Positions 7,596 to 17,241 of a stretch of DNA of 27,493 nt are shown here, piece after piece. The stretch covers positions 1 to 27,493 of the forward strand of contig NZ_JAKKIE010000050.1 in NCBI RefSeq assembly GCF_021742065.1, given 5' to 3'. This DNA comes from Rhizorhapis sp. SPR117. GTDB lineage: Bacteria; Pseudomonadota; Alphaproteobacteria; Sphingomonadales; Sphingomonadaceae. A model generated the notes under the pieces. That model worked only from the letters and a program-made list of their open reading frames with translations, was not told the DNA's origin and did no database searches. A program made the translations under genes and the position numbers. How positions within the stretch are numbered: position 1 is the first letter of the stretch; each line of letters opens with the position of its first letter.

Positions 7596-8612
7596 TCAAG
7601 CCAGTTCATCCGTCTTTTGGGGATGAACGTGGGCGTAGTCGATCCTGCGTGCTTCGTGAGCCTCGGCTGGAGGATGGTGAAGGGTGCGCGCCGGAAAATA
7701 AAAGCGCTGCTTGAGTTCCTGCGAAACCTCTGACGGGTCCCTATGCCCCTGCCAGGCACCAAAGAACTGATTGAAACGGAACCGCAGGATTGAAAACCAT
7801 TCCCTGACGAATGCCTTTTGCTTCATCGCCGCAGCGGCGTCCACGACGATGTTGGCGGCGAACAGGCGAAGGAAATCAAGAAAAGAGAAATGTGCCTCTG
7901 CGTCAATCCGGCGCAGAGCCATGGCTTCGCGGCGGTAGCGGTTGCGTACTTGCAGCCAGGTTTCATCGTGAACATGGGCGATAGTTGCCTCCGGCTCATA
8001 GACCAGCCAACCGCCTCCGGATTGCGCGCGTTTTGCCCAGTCGAGATCTTCAAGGCCCGTGAGCATCTCGTCATAGCGCAGGGCTTCCCAAGCCGAACGG
8101 CGAACGGCACAGTTCGCGTTGTTGCAAAAATAGCCCTGTTGCGGAGAAGCGCGCTCACCAGGGAACCAGCGCGCAAAGAGGCAATGCTCGGAAAACTTGT
8201 TCGTAACCCCGCCCTGCTGCCGTCCATAACAGAGTACAACGCGCGGGTTCGTAAACGGCTCAATGAGGCGCTCCAGCCACGTATCATAGACAGGGTAAAC
8301 ATGCGCACTCACAAAGACGAGCATTTCTCCACGCGCCGCCTCACATCCTATGTTGAGCGCACGCCCGAATGTGAAATCCTCCTTGGCAATGTGAACAACC
8401 CGCGCTCCATGGCGTTCTGCAATGGGAACAGTGCCGTCTGTCGAACCAGAATCCACAAGAATAACCTCCTGCGGCTGAACGCGTTGTGCCTTTATGCCGC
8501 GTAGAAGCTTCCCGATATGGTCTTCCTCGTTGTAAGCGCGGATGATGATGGAAACTGGAGCAGTTCCAACAGCCCTTCCCTCTCTATCCGCCCAGCAATC
8601 AGGGATGTTCAT
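7596..8612 (-). CDS. GT2 family glycosyltransferase
   Basis: A 338-residue GT-A glycosyltransferase. The N-terminal domain starts with VSIIIRAYNEEDHIGK (about 20-35) and includes ILVDSGSTDGT (51-61), both typical of GT2. The region where a DXD is expected reads FVSAHVYPV (100-108), a variant that I recall in some GT2 subfamilies. A later GLEDLDWAKRAQ segment matches the usual ED motif. The C-terminal 100 residues are basic and may sit on the membrane. The ATG at 8612 has GGAG seven bases upstream. This is the first gene of the glycan-specific run, preceded by a 214-bp gap, so a promoter probably lies between 8613 and 8826, although I cannot point to it. Confidence 0.88.
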   Translation of the reverse strand: MNIPDCWADREGRAVGTAPVSIIIRAYNEEDHIGKLLRGIKAQRVQPQEVILVDSGSTDGTVPIAERHGARVVHIAKEDFTFGRALNIGCEAARGEMLVFVSAHVYPVYDTWLERLIEPFTNPRVVLCYGRQQGGVTNKFSEHCLFARWFPGERASPQQGYFCNNANCAVRRSAWEALRYDEMLTGLEDLDWAKRAQSGGGWLVYEPEATIAHVHDETWLQVRNRYRREAMALRRIDAEAHFSFLDFLRLFAANIVVDAAAAMKQKAFVREWFSILRFRFNQFFGAWQGHRDPSEVSQELKQRFYFPARTLHHPPAEAHEARRIDYAHVHPQKTDELA

Positions 8613-8826
8613 AATGCGGCTCCATTATTGGCCTGCGGCATCCAGTATTTTCTCGGAAATTTAATCGTTTGAGTCACGCGGCCAATCCGAAAATCTCAAC
8701 GGCGGCATAGTCCACGACTAAAACGTCTAGCGAAGCGACACCATTAAACCGCACTGCACCAAACGAGTTTGACAATATCTCCCAAATAATTGGCCACATC
8801 AAATTTTATCCCCATTTTTTTGCACA

Positions 8827-9663
8827 CTAGACCGAAAAGCCGTTTGCGATTGAACTGATGTCATTTAACACAGCCTCCAACTCCGTCACCGGCACCATGT
8901 TCGGGCCATCCGATGGCGCGTTGTCCGGGTCTTCGTGCGTTTCGATGAACACCGCCGCGCAGCCTACGGCCACCGCGGCCCGTGCCAGCATCGGTACGAA
9001 GCGGCGCTCGCCGCCGCTGCTCGTGCCCTTGCCGCCGGGTTGCTGCACGCTGTGGGTCGCGTCGAACACGACCGGATAGCCGGTCTCTGCCATGATAGGC
9101 AGCGAACGGAAATCCGTGACCAGCGTGTTATAGCCAAAGCTGGTCCCGCGTTCGCACAGCATGATCCGTTCGTTGCCGGTGGACGCGATCTTGTTTGCGA
9201 CATTGCCCATATCCCAGGGCGCAAGGAACTGGCCCTTCTTCACATTGACGGCCGCGCCAGTCTCTCCGGCTGCGAGCAGCAGGTCCGTTTGACGGCAGAG
9301 GAAAGCGGGGATTTGCAGCACGTCCACCACCTGCGCCGCGCGAGCGCAATGGGATGCCTCATGCACATCGGTCAGCACGGGACAGCCGAAGCGATCCTTG
9401 ACGGCCGCCAGTATCTCCAACCCCTTTTCCATGCCCACGCCTCGCGAGGTATTGTACGAAGAGCGGTTTGCCTTATCAAAGCTGGACTTGTAGATGAAAC
9501 GAATGCCGGCCGCGGCGCTGGCCGTCGCAATCCGGTCCGCCATCATCAGCGCATGGTCAAGCGTTTCAATCTGGCATGGTCCGGCGATGAGGACGAGCGA
9601 CAGATCGTTGCCGATACTGATATCCCCTACCCGGACATGTTTGTTTGCTGCGTTTTCCGCCAT
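8827..9663 (-). CDS. kdsA: 3-deoxy-8-phosphooctulonate (Kdo-8-phosphate) synthase
   Basis: A 278-residue enzyme that condenses phosphoenolpyruvate with arabinose-5-phosphate to give Kdo-8-phosphate in the cytoplasm. Family motifs are plain: [11 protein letters not shown] (23-33), [33 protein letters not shown] and [12 protein letters not shown]. The length equals that of typical KdsA proteins (about 280). The frame stays open far upstream through kdsB, but the ATG at 9663 is the right start: the protein begins at the usual point and AGGGA lies just before it. The gene starts 4 bp after the kdsB stop, forming a kdsB-kdsA pair. Within a capsule locus this supplies Kdo for the KpsC-made linker. 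It may be a second copy beside a lipid A core kdsA elsewhere in the genome. Confidence 0.95.
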   Translation of the reverse strand: MAENAANKHVRVGDISIGNDLSLVLIAGPCQIETLDHALMMADRIATASAAAGIRFIYKSSFDKANRSSYNTSRGVGMEKGLEILAAVKDRFGCPVLTDVHEASHCARAAQVVDVLQIPAFLCRQTDLLLAAGETGAAVNVKKGQFLAPWDMGNVANKIASTGNERIMLCERGTSFGYNTLVTDFRSLPIMAETGYPVVFDATHSVQQPGGKGTSSGGERRFVPMLARAAVAVGCAAVFIETHEDPDNAPSDGPNMVPVTELEAVLNDISSIANGFSV

Positions 9664-9667
9664 TTCC

Positions 9668-10447
9668 CTAAAGTACTTCTTCAATTCGCGCAACATCCAC
9701 GGGATTATTGAGTTCCCAGAAGAGCCGCCCCCTTGCATCCACCTCCACGCAGAGAATGGCTTCACCATTTTCCAGGAAACGAAGCTGTTCAAGGCCTTCA
9801 TTGGCCTCCAGCGGGCCTTCTGTCCACCCCGAATATCGGCCAAGCGCTGCCGGACGATAGGCATAAACGCCGACATGATGAAAGACGGGAAGCGGTTCCA
9901 CATCTTTCCCTTCTGGAAGGTAAGGCAGGACTTCCTTTGAAAAATACAGGGCACTGCCGTCGCGGGCGAAAACGGCTGTCGTTCCGCCAACCCGGCCTGC
10001 GGCGCGGTCATCCTTGAAATGGCTATAGGTCTGATGATCGCATCGCAGAACCGGCGTGGCCACAGACATATCAGACCGGGCAGACATGGCTTCGATGAGG
10101 TCTTCAAGAAACCAGGGCGGGGTAAGGGGGGCATCCCCCTGCAGATTCACAATCAGGTCAGGTACGCGATCAAGGCTGTCCAGCGCTTCGGCACAACGCT
10201 CCGTTCCGTTGGCGCAGGTTTCACTGGTCATGATGACCTTGCCGCCGAATTCATGAACCTTGGCGGCGATGCGATCGTCGTCGGTCGCCACGAAGATGTC
10301 ACTGATGCCGGAAACAGATGTTGCCGTTTCCCAGGTGCGCTGAATCAATGTTTTTGGAATGCCATCAGAACCCGTGAGTTCGACCAACGGCTTCCCCGGA
10401 AAGCGGGATGAGGCATAGCGTGCCGGAATAATGATAACGACGCTCAT
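9668..10447 (-). CDS. kdsB: 3-deoxy-manno-octulosonate cytidylyltransferase (CMP-Kdo synthetase)
   Basis: A 259-residue enzyme making CMP-Kdo from CTP and Kdo, the donor of Kdo transferases. The N-terminal signature [19 protein letters not shown] is diagnostic, followed by VNLQGDAPL and a [17 protein letters not shown] region that matches the HIGIYAYR segment of KdsB. The C-terminal [15 protein letters not shown] corresponds to the usual VDTPEDLERVR tail. ATG 10447 has AAAGGG about ten bases upstream. It is transcribed away from kpsC and is followed at 4 bp by kdsA. The product feeds the KpsC transferase encoded next door. Capsule loci often carry such a dedicated copy (KpsU in E. coli). Confidence 0.94.
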   Translation of the reverse strand: MSVVIIIPARYASSRFPGKPLVELTGSDGIPKTLIQRTWETATSVSGISDIFVATDDDRIAAKVHEFGGKVIMTSETCANGTERCAEALDSLDRVPDLIVNLQGDAPLTPPWFLEDLIEAMSARSDMSVATPVLRCDHQTYSHFKDDRAAGRVGGTTAVFARDGSALYFSKEVLPYLPEGKDVEPLPVFHHVGVYAYRPAALGRYSGWTEGPLEANEGLEQLRFLENGEAILCVEVDARGRLFWELNNPVDVARIEEVL

Positions 10448-10650
10448 TCAGTCATGTCCCTTTCAGTCACGGACCGCAACGCCAGTATGTGAACAGCGGA
10501 GGCGGGTCAAACACTTCACCCCTTTTTCAGGTTGAACCATGGGTGCGCTTTCTGCAAAGGCGCTCCTTCATACACTCGCTATTACGCGCACGGCTGGATA
10601 GAACGCATGACGGTTGGGAACGGGGCAACAGCCAGGAGACATGGGAATTC

Positions 10651-12732
10651 ATGATTGTTCTAACGTCTCGCGGCATCCTGCGCATTCCTCTTCTCGCTGC
10701 ATTGCTGGAAACGGGCGTCCGGTTTGCAAGCCCATCCGCCATATCGCAGGCTCATAAAATCGCCGGTTGGGGCATGAAGCCGTCAGGTCGCCGCGCCGCA
10801 GCATTGGCGCGCAAGCATCACTTGCCACTGCTGAACCTGGAAGACGGCTTTCTGCGCTCCTTCGGCACGGGCGACCTGTTTCCGCCACTCTCTCTCGTGG
10901 TCGATGATGCTGGCATCTATTATGACAGTACACGGCCCAGCGCGTTGGAAAATCTGCTGAATTCCGAAGCGGGCCTCCTCAACGGCTTTTCAGAACAGGT
11001 CGAGGTCGCCAAGCGCATGGTTCTGAAACATGCGCTAAGCAAATATAATCATGCCCCAAATATGGATACTGCCTTATTACGCACCACTGATCGCCAACGC
11101 GTGCTGGTGGTGGATCAGACTTTGGGCGATCTTAGTATCTCTCTGGGCGCGGCGCGGGAGGAAAGTTTCGCCGAGATGCTGGCGGCGGCACGCGCTGAAA
11201 ATCCCGACGCCACAATCTATGTAAAAACCCATCCCGAAGTCAGTTCCGGTCGCAAGAGCGGGCATTACAACGCGATCTGCGATGATGATCGAACGGTAGT
11301 CCTGCGTTCCGCCATCAATCCGTTAAGCCTTATCGAACATATGGACCGGGTGTATGTGGTAACGTCCACTCTGGGCTTTGAAGCATTGCTTGCTGGCAAG
11401 CAGGTGACCTGTTTTGGAATGCCCTGGTATGCTGGCTGGGGCGCAACGGATGATCGTATGGCTTGTCCACGCCGAACCGTGCGCCGATCAGTCGATGAGC
11501 TGTTTGCGGCGGGATATTTCCATTACCTCCGCTATCTCGACCCGGTAACACATCAGCGCGGCACGATATTCGACGTCATCGACTGGCTAATCCGGCAGCG
11601 AGAGACTGATCAGCGCTTGCACGGCCTGTCCGACAAAGGACGGATGATCTGTGTCGGTTACCGGCGGTGGAAGCAAGCCAATCTGGCGCCGATGTTATCT
11701 CTGAATCCTGGCAGAACATTGTTCGTGCCGGACGTCCAGGCGGCGATGAAACTCAATCCCGGCCCCGATGACTATCTTGTCTGGTGGGGCTGTGAAGCGC
11801 CATCTGGCGTTACGGCTCTCGCCGTACAATGCGGCGCGGGAACCATGCGGATGGAAGACGGCTTCATTCGATCCGTGGGACTTGGATCGGACCTCATCCG
11901 GCCGCAAGCCCTCGTACTGGACAGACGTGGCATATATTTCGATCCGCGCCAGCCATCCGATCTTGAAGACATTCTCAATGACGCCGCCTTTTCAGAGGAA
12001 GAGTTGGCGCGCGCGCGTGAAGCACGTGAATTCATTGTCGAACACGGCATTACCAAATATAATCTTGAGCCTCGGGCAAAGGCGCAATGGCAGGTTGATG
12101 GCCAGTCCGCGATATTGGTGCCTGGTCAGGTGGAAGACGATGCCTCCATCCGGTTTGGCTGCACCGACATATGCACCAATCTGGACTTGCTGAAAGCCGT
12201 CCGAAGCGCTCGCCCCGATGCGTTCATCGTGTACAAGCCCCACCCCGATGTCATGTCCGGCAACCGCACTGGAAAGCTGGAGCTTGCTCAGTCCCTGGAG
12301 TGGGCCGATCATATTGAAACCAACCTTTCGGTCATAAGCTGCATCGAAGCATGTGATGAAGTGCATACCATGACCTCCCTCACTGGATTTGATGCCCTGC
12401 TCCATGGCAAGCATGTGGTCACTTATGGCCAGCCATTTTATGCCGGCTGGGGCCTGACCGATGATAAAGTATCGGATGGTCTCGCCTTCAAACGGCGCAA
12501 ACGAGGTCTGACATTGGAGCAGCTGATCGTCGGCGTGTTATTCCGCTACCCCATTTACTGGGACTGGACGCTGAAGGGCTATACCAGTTGCGAAGCCGTT
12601 CTGCATCGGATTATCGAAGAGCGTGGTGCCCTCGAAAACAGTGGCAAACTCGATACATTGCGTTTGGGCTATATGAGGCGGCAATGGCGCAAAATCCGCA
12701 TTCTGGCCAATGCGTGGCTATCGCGGAGATAA
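10651..12732 (+). CDS. kpsC: Capsule beta-Kdo transferase, two-module
   Basis: A 693-residue cytoplasmic protein that builds the poly-beta-Kdo linker joining group 2 capsules to a lysophospholipid anchor. The two homologous transferase modules are visible as paired motifs: LEDGFLRS, GIYYDSTRPS and YAGWGATDD in the first half, and MEDGFIRS, GIYFDPRQPS and YAGWGLTDD in the second. The frame extends upstream to GTG 10489, but the 54 extra residues look unlike the family and E. coli KpsC begins at the equivalent of MIVLTSRGILRIP, so I use ATG 10651 (AGGAG lies 13 bases before it). It is divergent from kdsB and convergent with kpsD. The partner transferase KpsS, which adds the first Kdo, is not in the window. 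Confidence 0.93.
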   Translation: MIVLTSRGILRIPLLAALLETGVRFASPSAISQAHKIAGWGMKPSGRRAAALARKHHLPLLNLEDGFLRSFGTGDLFPPLSLVVDDAGIYYDSTRPSALENLLNSEAGLLNGFSEQVEVAKRMVLKHALSKYNHAPNMDTALLRTTDRQRVLVVDQTLGDLSISLGAAREESFAEMLAAARAENPDATIYVKTHPEVSSGRKSGHYNAICDDDRTVVLRSAINPLSLIEHMDRVYVVTSTLGFEALLAGKQVTCFGMPWYAGWGATDDRMACPRRTVRRSVDELFAAGYFHYLRYLDPVTHQRGTIFDVIDWLIRQRETDQRLHGLSDKGRMICVGYRRWKQANLAPMLSLNPGRTLFVPDVQAAMKLNPGPDDYLVWWGCEAPSGVTALAVQCGAGTMRMEDGFIRSVGLGSDLIRPQALVLDRRGIYFDPRQPSDLEDILNDAAFSEEELARAREAREFIVEHGITKYNLEPRAKAQWQVDGQSAILVPGQVEDDASIRFGCTDICTNLDLLKAVRSARPDAFIVYKPHPDVMSGNRTGKLELAQSLEWADHIETNLSVISCIEACDEVHTMTSLTGFDALLHGKHVVTYGQPFYAGWGLTDDKVSDGLAFKRRKRGLTLEQLIVGVLFRYPIYWDWTLKGYTSCEAVLHRIIEERGALENSGKLDTLRLGYMRRQWRKIRILANAWLSRR

Positions 12733-12760
12733 TTGTTTCATCGACTTATGCTTGTTTGAA

Positions 12761-12797
12761 GCGTGAAGCCTGAAGTATGTTCCTTCAGGCCTCACGC
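12761..12797. terminator. Strong hairpin between convergent kpsC and kpsD
   Basis: GCGTGA, one unpaired base, then GCCTGAAG forms one arm. The other arm is CTTCAGGC, one base, TCACGC, with a 7-nt loop between them. That gives 14 base pairs with a single A-C mismatch. It lies 28 bp after the kpsC stop and 10 bp before the kpsD stop, where a bidirectional terminator is expected. There is no long T-tract on either side, so it could also stabilise the mRNA 3' ends. Confidence 0.75.
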
Positions 12798-12806
12798 CTC
12801 CATCCC

Positions 12807-14573
12807 TCAAAGCCCTAATACAACCCCTGCACTCACCGCGATCTGGTAGATGATCTGCGTCATATCCTTGAAAATCTGACGCGATTTCACATCGATCTTC
12901 GGCAGAACCAGAATTTCGTCACCCTGGTTAATCGGCGATTTTTGACCACTGAACTCCAGCACACGCGCATTGCGTTTTGCTTGAGCGAAACTGCCGTCCG
13001 GACGAGCTACAATAATGCGCGTTGCGTCCGCGTTGTTCGTATATCCACCCGCGCGATTGATATAATCGCCAACTGTCATGTTTCTGTCGAATGCGACCGC
13101 ATTGGGGAACAAGACCTCACCGCTGACGAGCACAAGGCCATCCTTGATCGGAACGCGGAGAATATCGCCATTCTCCAGTAACAAATCGCCCAGATCGGCA
13201 GATTGAGAGATAACGACCTGGCCATTGGGCTCTATTTTCCGCGCACGGTCAATCCAGCGGAGGATGAGATCCGCCTCTTGCTTACGCAACAGCGCCTCAT
13301 CACTGGTGCCCGAGCGTGCGTTTAGAGCGGCCGTTTCCAATGATCTCAAGGACACTTCCAGCAATTTGCGCTGACGCTCCCTGACGCTTTCCCGGAAGAG
13401 TTGAATGTTGTTACGGTCCGAGCGATTGGAATATTCTATTTTCCCAAGCAGGTCACCAAGGTGCGAGCCATATGGCAGCACATATTCCTGGGGGCTTTCA
13501 TGTTCACCCTCGACTCTGACGGTAATCGTCCCCAATTTCTTGTCGGCCGTAAATGCCAGTTCGTCACCATTTTTCAGGACGACATTCGGCGCTTCCGACA
13601 GCGGGTAATATTCCACATTCTTGGTCACGCCAGTGTTGCGCACGACCCGGACATGTGTCGCCATTGCCATCGGCTTTGCAAATGCAATCAGATCAGCAAG
13701 TGGCTTGGCCTCGCCTGAAAACTCAAATCGTTTGGCATTTTCCACAAGGCCGCTAACCAAAATGGTGCTTTCTCGCGGCCCTACAAAAATCACATCTCCA
13801 TCAGCGAGCTGAACCTGAGGAATTTCGCCGTTAAGCAGAAAATCATACAGGTTCATAGTCGCACGAACTGCGGTTCCCCGCTTTATTTCTATACGCAGGA
13901 AGGTGCCTCGATCGGGGTCTATACCGCCCGCCTGATCGAGATAGTTCAGGATGCTGTCCATGCTGGTACCGGCATACGCACCCGGTCGACGAACGAAACC
14001 GCCGACATAAACCCGCACAGGCTGAGCCTCCGCAAGGCTGGCATAAGAAAATACGTTGGACCGGAAAACGCGGCTTATTGCGCTATCCACTGTAGACTGC
14101 AGGTCCTTGTTTCGAACGCCAAGGAGGCGGATCGGACCAACGTTCGGCAAAAACACATTGCCTTGCGGATCGACGGTTAAGGATGCCTGAAACTCAAATG
14201 CGCCCCATAGTCGCACTCGAATGCTGTCCCCGACGCTGATGACATAATTGGGATTATACTGTGCCGCTGCCTGGCGGGCAAAGGCTCCAGTGAACAGATT
14301 TGCCCCAAAAACATCGCTTTTCAGATTAGCGGAATAATCGAGGTTCTGGGGCTTTTCAGGTTCCACCATAGGGGCAGGCTTATCTACCACAGCACCCCGG
14401 TCGTGATCGCGGGACGATGCGCCCATGTCAGTGTCTTCGGATCTTTGACCAGCGCTAGGGCCAATCACGGATTTAAGAACATCGAACTGGTCATTGCTCT
14501 GGGCCAGAGCTACAGGCGAATAGACGAACGCGATTGCGAAGGCAAAAATAGCCAACAGGTATTTGGGAAACAT
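12807..14573 (-). CDS. kpsD: Capsule export outer membrane/periplasmic protein (KpsD/CtrA/BexD type)
   Basis: An outer membrane polysaccharide export protein of 588 residues, close in length to E. coli KpsD. Residues 1-24 form a Sec signal peptide ending VALA before QSND; there is no lipobox cysteine, unlike Wza. A poly-export domain follows (YNPNYVISVGDSIRVRLWG and DPQGNVFLPNVGPIRLLG), then SLBB-type ligand-binding repeats such as VYVGGFVRRPGAYAG, ILVSGLVENAKRF and VLVSGEVLFPNAVAF. A hydrophobic C-terminus (IAVSAGVVLGL) may contact the membrane. An upstream TTG at 14576 is also possible, but ATG 14573 is preferred. It is the last gene of kpsM-T-E-D, starting 5 bp after the kpsE stop. It forms the exit conduit with KpsE. 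Confidence 0.92.
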   Translation of the reverse strand: MFPKYLLAIFAFAIAFVYSPVALAQSNDQFDVLKSVIGPSAGQRSEDTDMGASSRDHDRGAVVDKPAPMVEPEKPQNLDYSANLKSDVFGANLFTGAFARQAAAQYNPNYVISVGDSIRVRLWGAFEFQASLTVDPQGNVFLPNVGPIRLLGVRNKDLQSTVDSAISRVFRSNVFSYASLAEAQPVRVYVGGFVRRPGAYAGTSMDSILNYLDQAGGIDPDRGTFLRIEIKRGTAVRATMNLYDFLLNGEIPQVQLADGDVIFVGPRESTILVSGLVENAKRFEFSGEAKPLADLIAFAKPMAMATHVRVVRNTGVTKNVEYYPLSEAPNVVLKNGDELAFTADKKLGTITVRVEGEHESPQEYVLPYGSHLGDLLGKIEYSNRSDRNNIQLFRESVRERQRKLLEVSLRSLETAALNARSGTSDEALLRKQEADLILRWIDRARKIEPNGQVVISQSADLGDLLLENGDILRVPIKDGLVLVSGEVLFPNAVAFDRNMTVGDYINRAGGYTNNADATRIIVARPDGSFAQAKRNARVLEFSGQKSPINQGDEILVLPKIDVKSRQIFKDMTQIIYQIAVSAGVVLGL

Positions 14574-14578
14574 CAATA

Positions 14579-15742
14579 TTAATCCCTGTGATCTTTGACA
14601 ATCGCAAGAAGCAAATGCGCCATTCCGGCGATCAGCATGGCGACAATGACATAGAGGATGCTGTTATAGATCCGGCGCGGCTTTTCGGCATGTTCAGGCA
14701 TGGAAGGCGCCTGTACGACCGATATTTTCTTGATCTGCCGTGTTTCTTCCACCCGTCCTTTTTCCAGGGCGGTCAGTGCGGTTTTGTATACATCCTGAGT
14801 GAATTGCGCCTGCATTTCCAGGCGCTGAAATTCTTCCAATTTGCTGTTCAGCGTCTTGCCATTGGGAGAGGTCAGCTTTGCTCTTTCCTCGTCAATTTGC
14901 CGGTTGACCGCATCAATCTGCTGCTCGGTTTCCACGATATTGGGATGATCGGATACCAGATAGGATTGCAAAGCACTCAGCTTGGTTTGCAACTCCGTGC
15001 GCTGCGCCTCAAGTTTGGCGACGATAGCACTGATTGTCTCTGTTGTCGCTTCCGGCGACACCAGGCCGTTTCGGTTCTGATAGGCCAGCACCGCGCGGCG
15101 GGCATTCATAGCACGCGCGGCCATTTGAGAGACCTGCGCCTCCAAAAAATTCACCTGATCACGCGCCAGACTATGCGCCATTTCATTCATGAAGCGCTCG
15201 CCTTCGCGCACGAGCGTCTTCGTGATGGCCTGCGCAGTTTGCGGATCGAAGCCTTCGGCCTTGATAATCATAACGCCCGCATAATCATCATATTCTATGC
15301 TGACACGAGAGAGATAATATTCGTGCAATTTCTCAATCGATGGATTGGATTCCATTCGTGACAATGGATCAATGGAACCAGAGGAAAAATGATCCCGAAG
15401 ATTAAGGTCGACATCCAGTTTCTTGACCATATCGACGGACCGAAGATAATCCCTGAGGATCAACTGATCTCCACGATTGGCGGTCGATCCGCCAGTCAAT
15501 ATCCCTGCAAAATCGGTCGCACTCCCACCGGTAAGTTCCGTGCGTTGAATGATCACATGCGCTTCTGAAACATAGCGATCGGATGCGATAAACAACCAAT
15601 ATACTGCTGCCAGCAATGACAAGATTATGGCTGCCGCCAAGATGGGATTGCTCTTGGTAAGCGGCCATATATCGCGCTTTACCCAACGGGAGCTGCGTGC
15701 CGTCAAATCCGTAAATTGCAATTCAAATATTTCGTGCTTCAT
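14579..15742 (-). CDS. kpsE: Capsule export inner membrane co-polymerase (KpsE/CtrB/BexC type)
   Basis: A 387-residue polysaccharide co-polymerase/membrane adaptor that spans the periplasm and links the KpsMT transporter to KpsD. One transmembrane helix lies at about 33-53 (ILAAAIILSLLAAVYWLFIA) and a second at about 361-381 (ILYVIVAMLIAGMAHLLLAI). The periplasmic part between them has long heptad-like helices, and a proline-containing APSMPEHAEKPRR segment sits before the last helix, as in this family. The ATG at 15742 overlaps the kpsT stop as ATGA, so the genes are translationally coupled. The length matches KpsE/CtrB. Confidence 0.92.
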   Translation of the reverse strand: MKHEIFELQFTDLTARSSRWVKRDIWPLTKSNPILAAAIILSLLAAVYWLFIASDRYVSEAHVIIQRTELTGGSATDFAGILTGGSTANRGDQLILRDYLRSVDMVKKLDVDLNLRDHFSSGSIDPLSRMESNPSIEKLHEYYLSRVSIEYDDYAGVMIIKAEGFDPQTAQAITKTLVREGERFMNEMAHSLARDQVNFLEAQVSQMAARAMNARRAVLAYQNRNGLVSPEATTETISAIVAKLEAQRTELQTKLSALQSYLVSDHPNIVETEQQIDAVNRQIDEERAKLTSPNGKTLNSKLEEFQRLEMQAQFTQDVYKTALTALEKGRVEETRQIKKISVVQAPSMPEHAEKPRRIYNSILYVIVAMLIAGMAHLLLAIVKDHRD

Positions 15743-16404
15743 AAGGATAAGCTACTCTTATATGCCTTCAGTGCATCTGCAATTTTGTCGAACCAATAGG
15801 CCTTGCCCTCATGGATCCAGATGCCAGCTTCGCAAAATTCCAGAAGAGTGCCCTCCCCATGCGATACCATGATGATACTCGATTTTCCGACCAGATCTGA
15901 AAAGGCTTTCCCCGTTTTTTTCCTGAACTCGGCATCCCCGACCGATGTGATTTCATCGGAAATATAGACATCGAAGTCGAAGGCAAGTGATAGTGCAAAC
16001 TGAAGACGGGCCTTCATGCCTGACGAATAGGTTTTGACCGGGTCATCGAAGGCTTCTCCGATTTCTGCAAAATCTTGCACGAAGTCGATTTTCTCAGGAA
16101 TGAGGTGTCCTTGTCCATGAATACGGCAGACAAATTTCGTATTTTGCCGTCCGGTCAAGGAACCTTGTAATCCGCCACCAAAGCCCATAGGCCATGATAC
16201 CCGGCAATGCCGTTCAACCGTCCCCTTCGATGGCTGATCGACGCCACCGATAATACTCAACAAAGTCGATTTCCCAGCACCATTGCGTCCCACCAGACCG
16301 ACATTGAGTTTCGGCGGGATTGTAAAGCTAATCCCTTCCAATATCCATTTGCCCGGCCCGTGATCAGTACGATACCGCTTATGAAGATCGTCGACGATTA
16401 TCAT
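15739..16404 (-). CDS. kpsT: Capsule polysaccharide ABC transporter ATPase
   Basis: A 221-residue ATPase driving capsule export across the inner membrane. Walker A is GRNGAGKST (39-47), the signature is the variant YSSGMKARLQFALSLA typical of KpsT/CtrD, and Walker B is VYISDEITSVGD with Glu151. I use ATG 16404, which overlaps the kpsM stop as ATGA and gives the normal KpsT length (219 in E. coli). The longer frame starting at 16473 would lie inside kpsM and adds no family sequence. It is coupled on both sides by ATGA overlaps with kpsM and kpsE. Confidence 0.94.
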   Translation of the reverse strand: MIIVDDLHKRYRTDHGPGKWILEGISFTIPPKLNVGLVGRNGAGKSTLLSIIGGVDQPSKGTVERHCRVSWPMGFGGGLQGSLTGRQNTKFVCRIHGQGHLIPEKIDFVQDFAEIGEAFDDPVKTYSSGMKARLQFALSLAFDFDVYISDEITSVGDAEFRKKTGKAFSDLVGKSSIIMVSHGEGTLLEFCEAGIWIHEGKAYWFDKIADALKAYKSSLSL

Positions 16405-17186
16405 TTGGTCACCATATAAACGGCATATCGGCGATGCAGAATAAGCCCCACGAAAATACCCACCAGAGCACAAGCATAAAGATAGGAAAGGCTGACGCCT
16501 GGGGCTGAATGATAATAGGGTGCGAAGCCTTCTCTTGCTCCGTCCAGCCCATGCACAATGGGGTTAATCAAGAGCCAGTCCCGGTAAGGCTCAGGTACGC
16601 TGCCAATTGGAAAAAGCACCCCCGATATGAAATAAAGCGGCATCATTACCATGTTGACAATCTGACGGAATTCAGGAGCCAGCTCAGACAGTACAGACAC
16701 ATTTAACCCCAGAGCGACACCAAGTAACCAAAGCCCAAAAAAAGCGCCAAGCACCGCTATAGGGTCAGCCGGCATGACGTCGTGTCCGAGCAAAATCAAT
16801 CCTGATACGATCACCAAGATGACCATCACCATCAACACACCTTCCAGAACACCTCGCATCAACACGGTGTCAGTGGGCTTGACCTGGCGATAGGAAAACA
16901 GGGCGCGGTTCGAATCTATAGCGCCAGCCATTTGCGTACCTGTTCTTCTGAACAGGAAAAAACCCTGTAACCCGAGCACCAGCCATATAAGGGCATCGAT
17001 GCCCCCCACGGTGCGTTGACGGACCACCGCATATAAAAGGCCCAATATCGTCATGTGGAGGACTGGTTCGGCAATCAGCCAAAACCATGCGGCCCGACTG
17101 GCAAAAAGCCGGGCGAGCGCTTCCCGTAGCAACAATGCTTTCCAGACAGAAAGTGCCACCCCGAGCGAATTACGGTACGCTTCCAA
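16401..17186 (-). CDS. kpsM: Capsule polysaccharide ABC transporter permease
   Basis: A 261-residue ABC-2-type inner membrane permease for the lipid-linked capsule polymer. About six hydrophobic segments are visible, including AWFWLIAEPVLHMTILGLLYAV near the N-terminus, VMVILVIVSGLILLGHDV in the middle and the conserved NMVMMPLYFISGVLFPIG loop-helix. The start is a TTG at 17186, supported by TAGGAA five to six bases upstream; no better ATG exists before the first helix. It is the first gene of kpsMTED. The 55-bp gap before it holds no obvious promoter, so the promoter may lie inside the desaturase gene or the genes may be cotranscribed. Confidence 0.92.
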   Translation of the reverse strand: MEAYRNSLGVALSVWKALLLREALARLFASRAAWFWLIAEPVLHMTILGLLYAVVRQRTVGGIDALIWLVLGLQGFFLFRRTGTQMAGAIDSNRALFSYRQVKPTDTVLMRGVLEGVLMVMVILVIVSGLILLGHDVMPADPIAVLGAFFGLWLLGVALGLNVSVLSELAPEFRQIVNMVMMPLYFISGVLFPIGSVPEPYRDWLLINPIVHGLDGAREGFAPYYHSAPGVSLSYLYACALVGIFVGLILHRRYAVYMVTK

Positions 17187-17241
17187 TTGAATTCCTAAAA
17201 TCTATTGCCTGTCAAAGGTTGCCCCAGTTTAATCAGTGCCA

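Noticed and set aside
8613..8826. TTGACA near 8769 as a promoter
   Set aside because: It points along the plus strand, where no gene follows, and there is no matching -10 at 16-18 bp.
9664..10134. Upstream extension of the kdsA frame, giving a 435-residue protein
   Set aside because: The extra residues are an out-of-frame reading of kdsB. KdsA begins normally at ATG 9663 with its own ribosome site.
10489..10650. N-terminal extension of kpsC from GTG 10489
   Set aside because: The added 54 residues are low complexity and do not look like the family; KpsC proteins start at the equivalent of MIVLTSRGILRIP.
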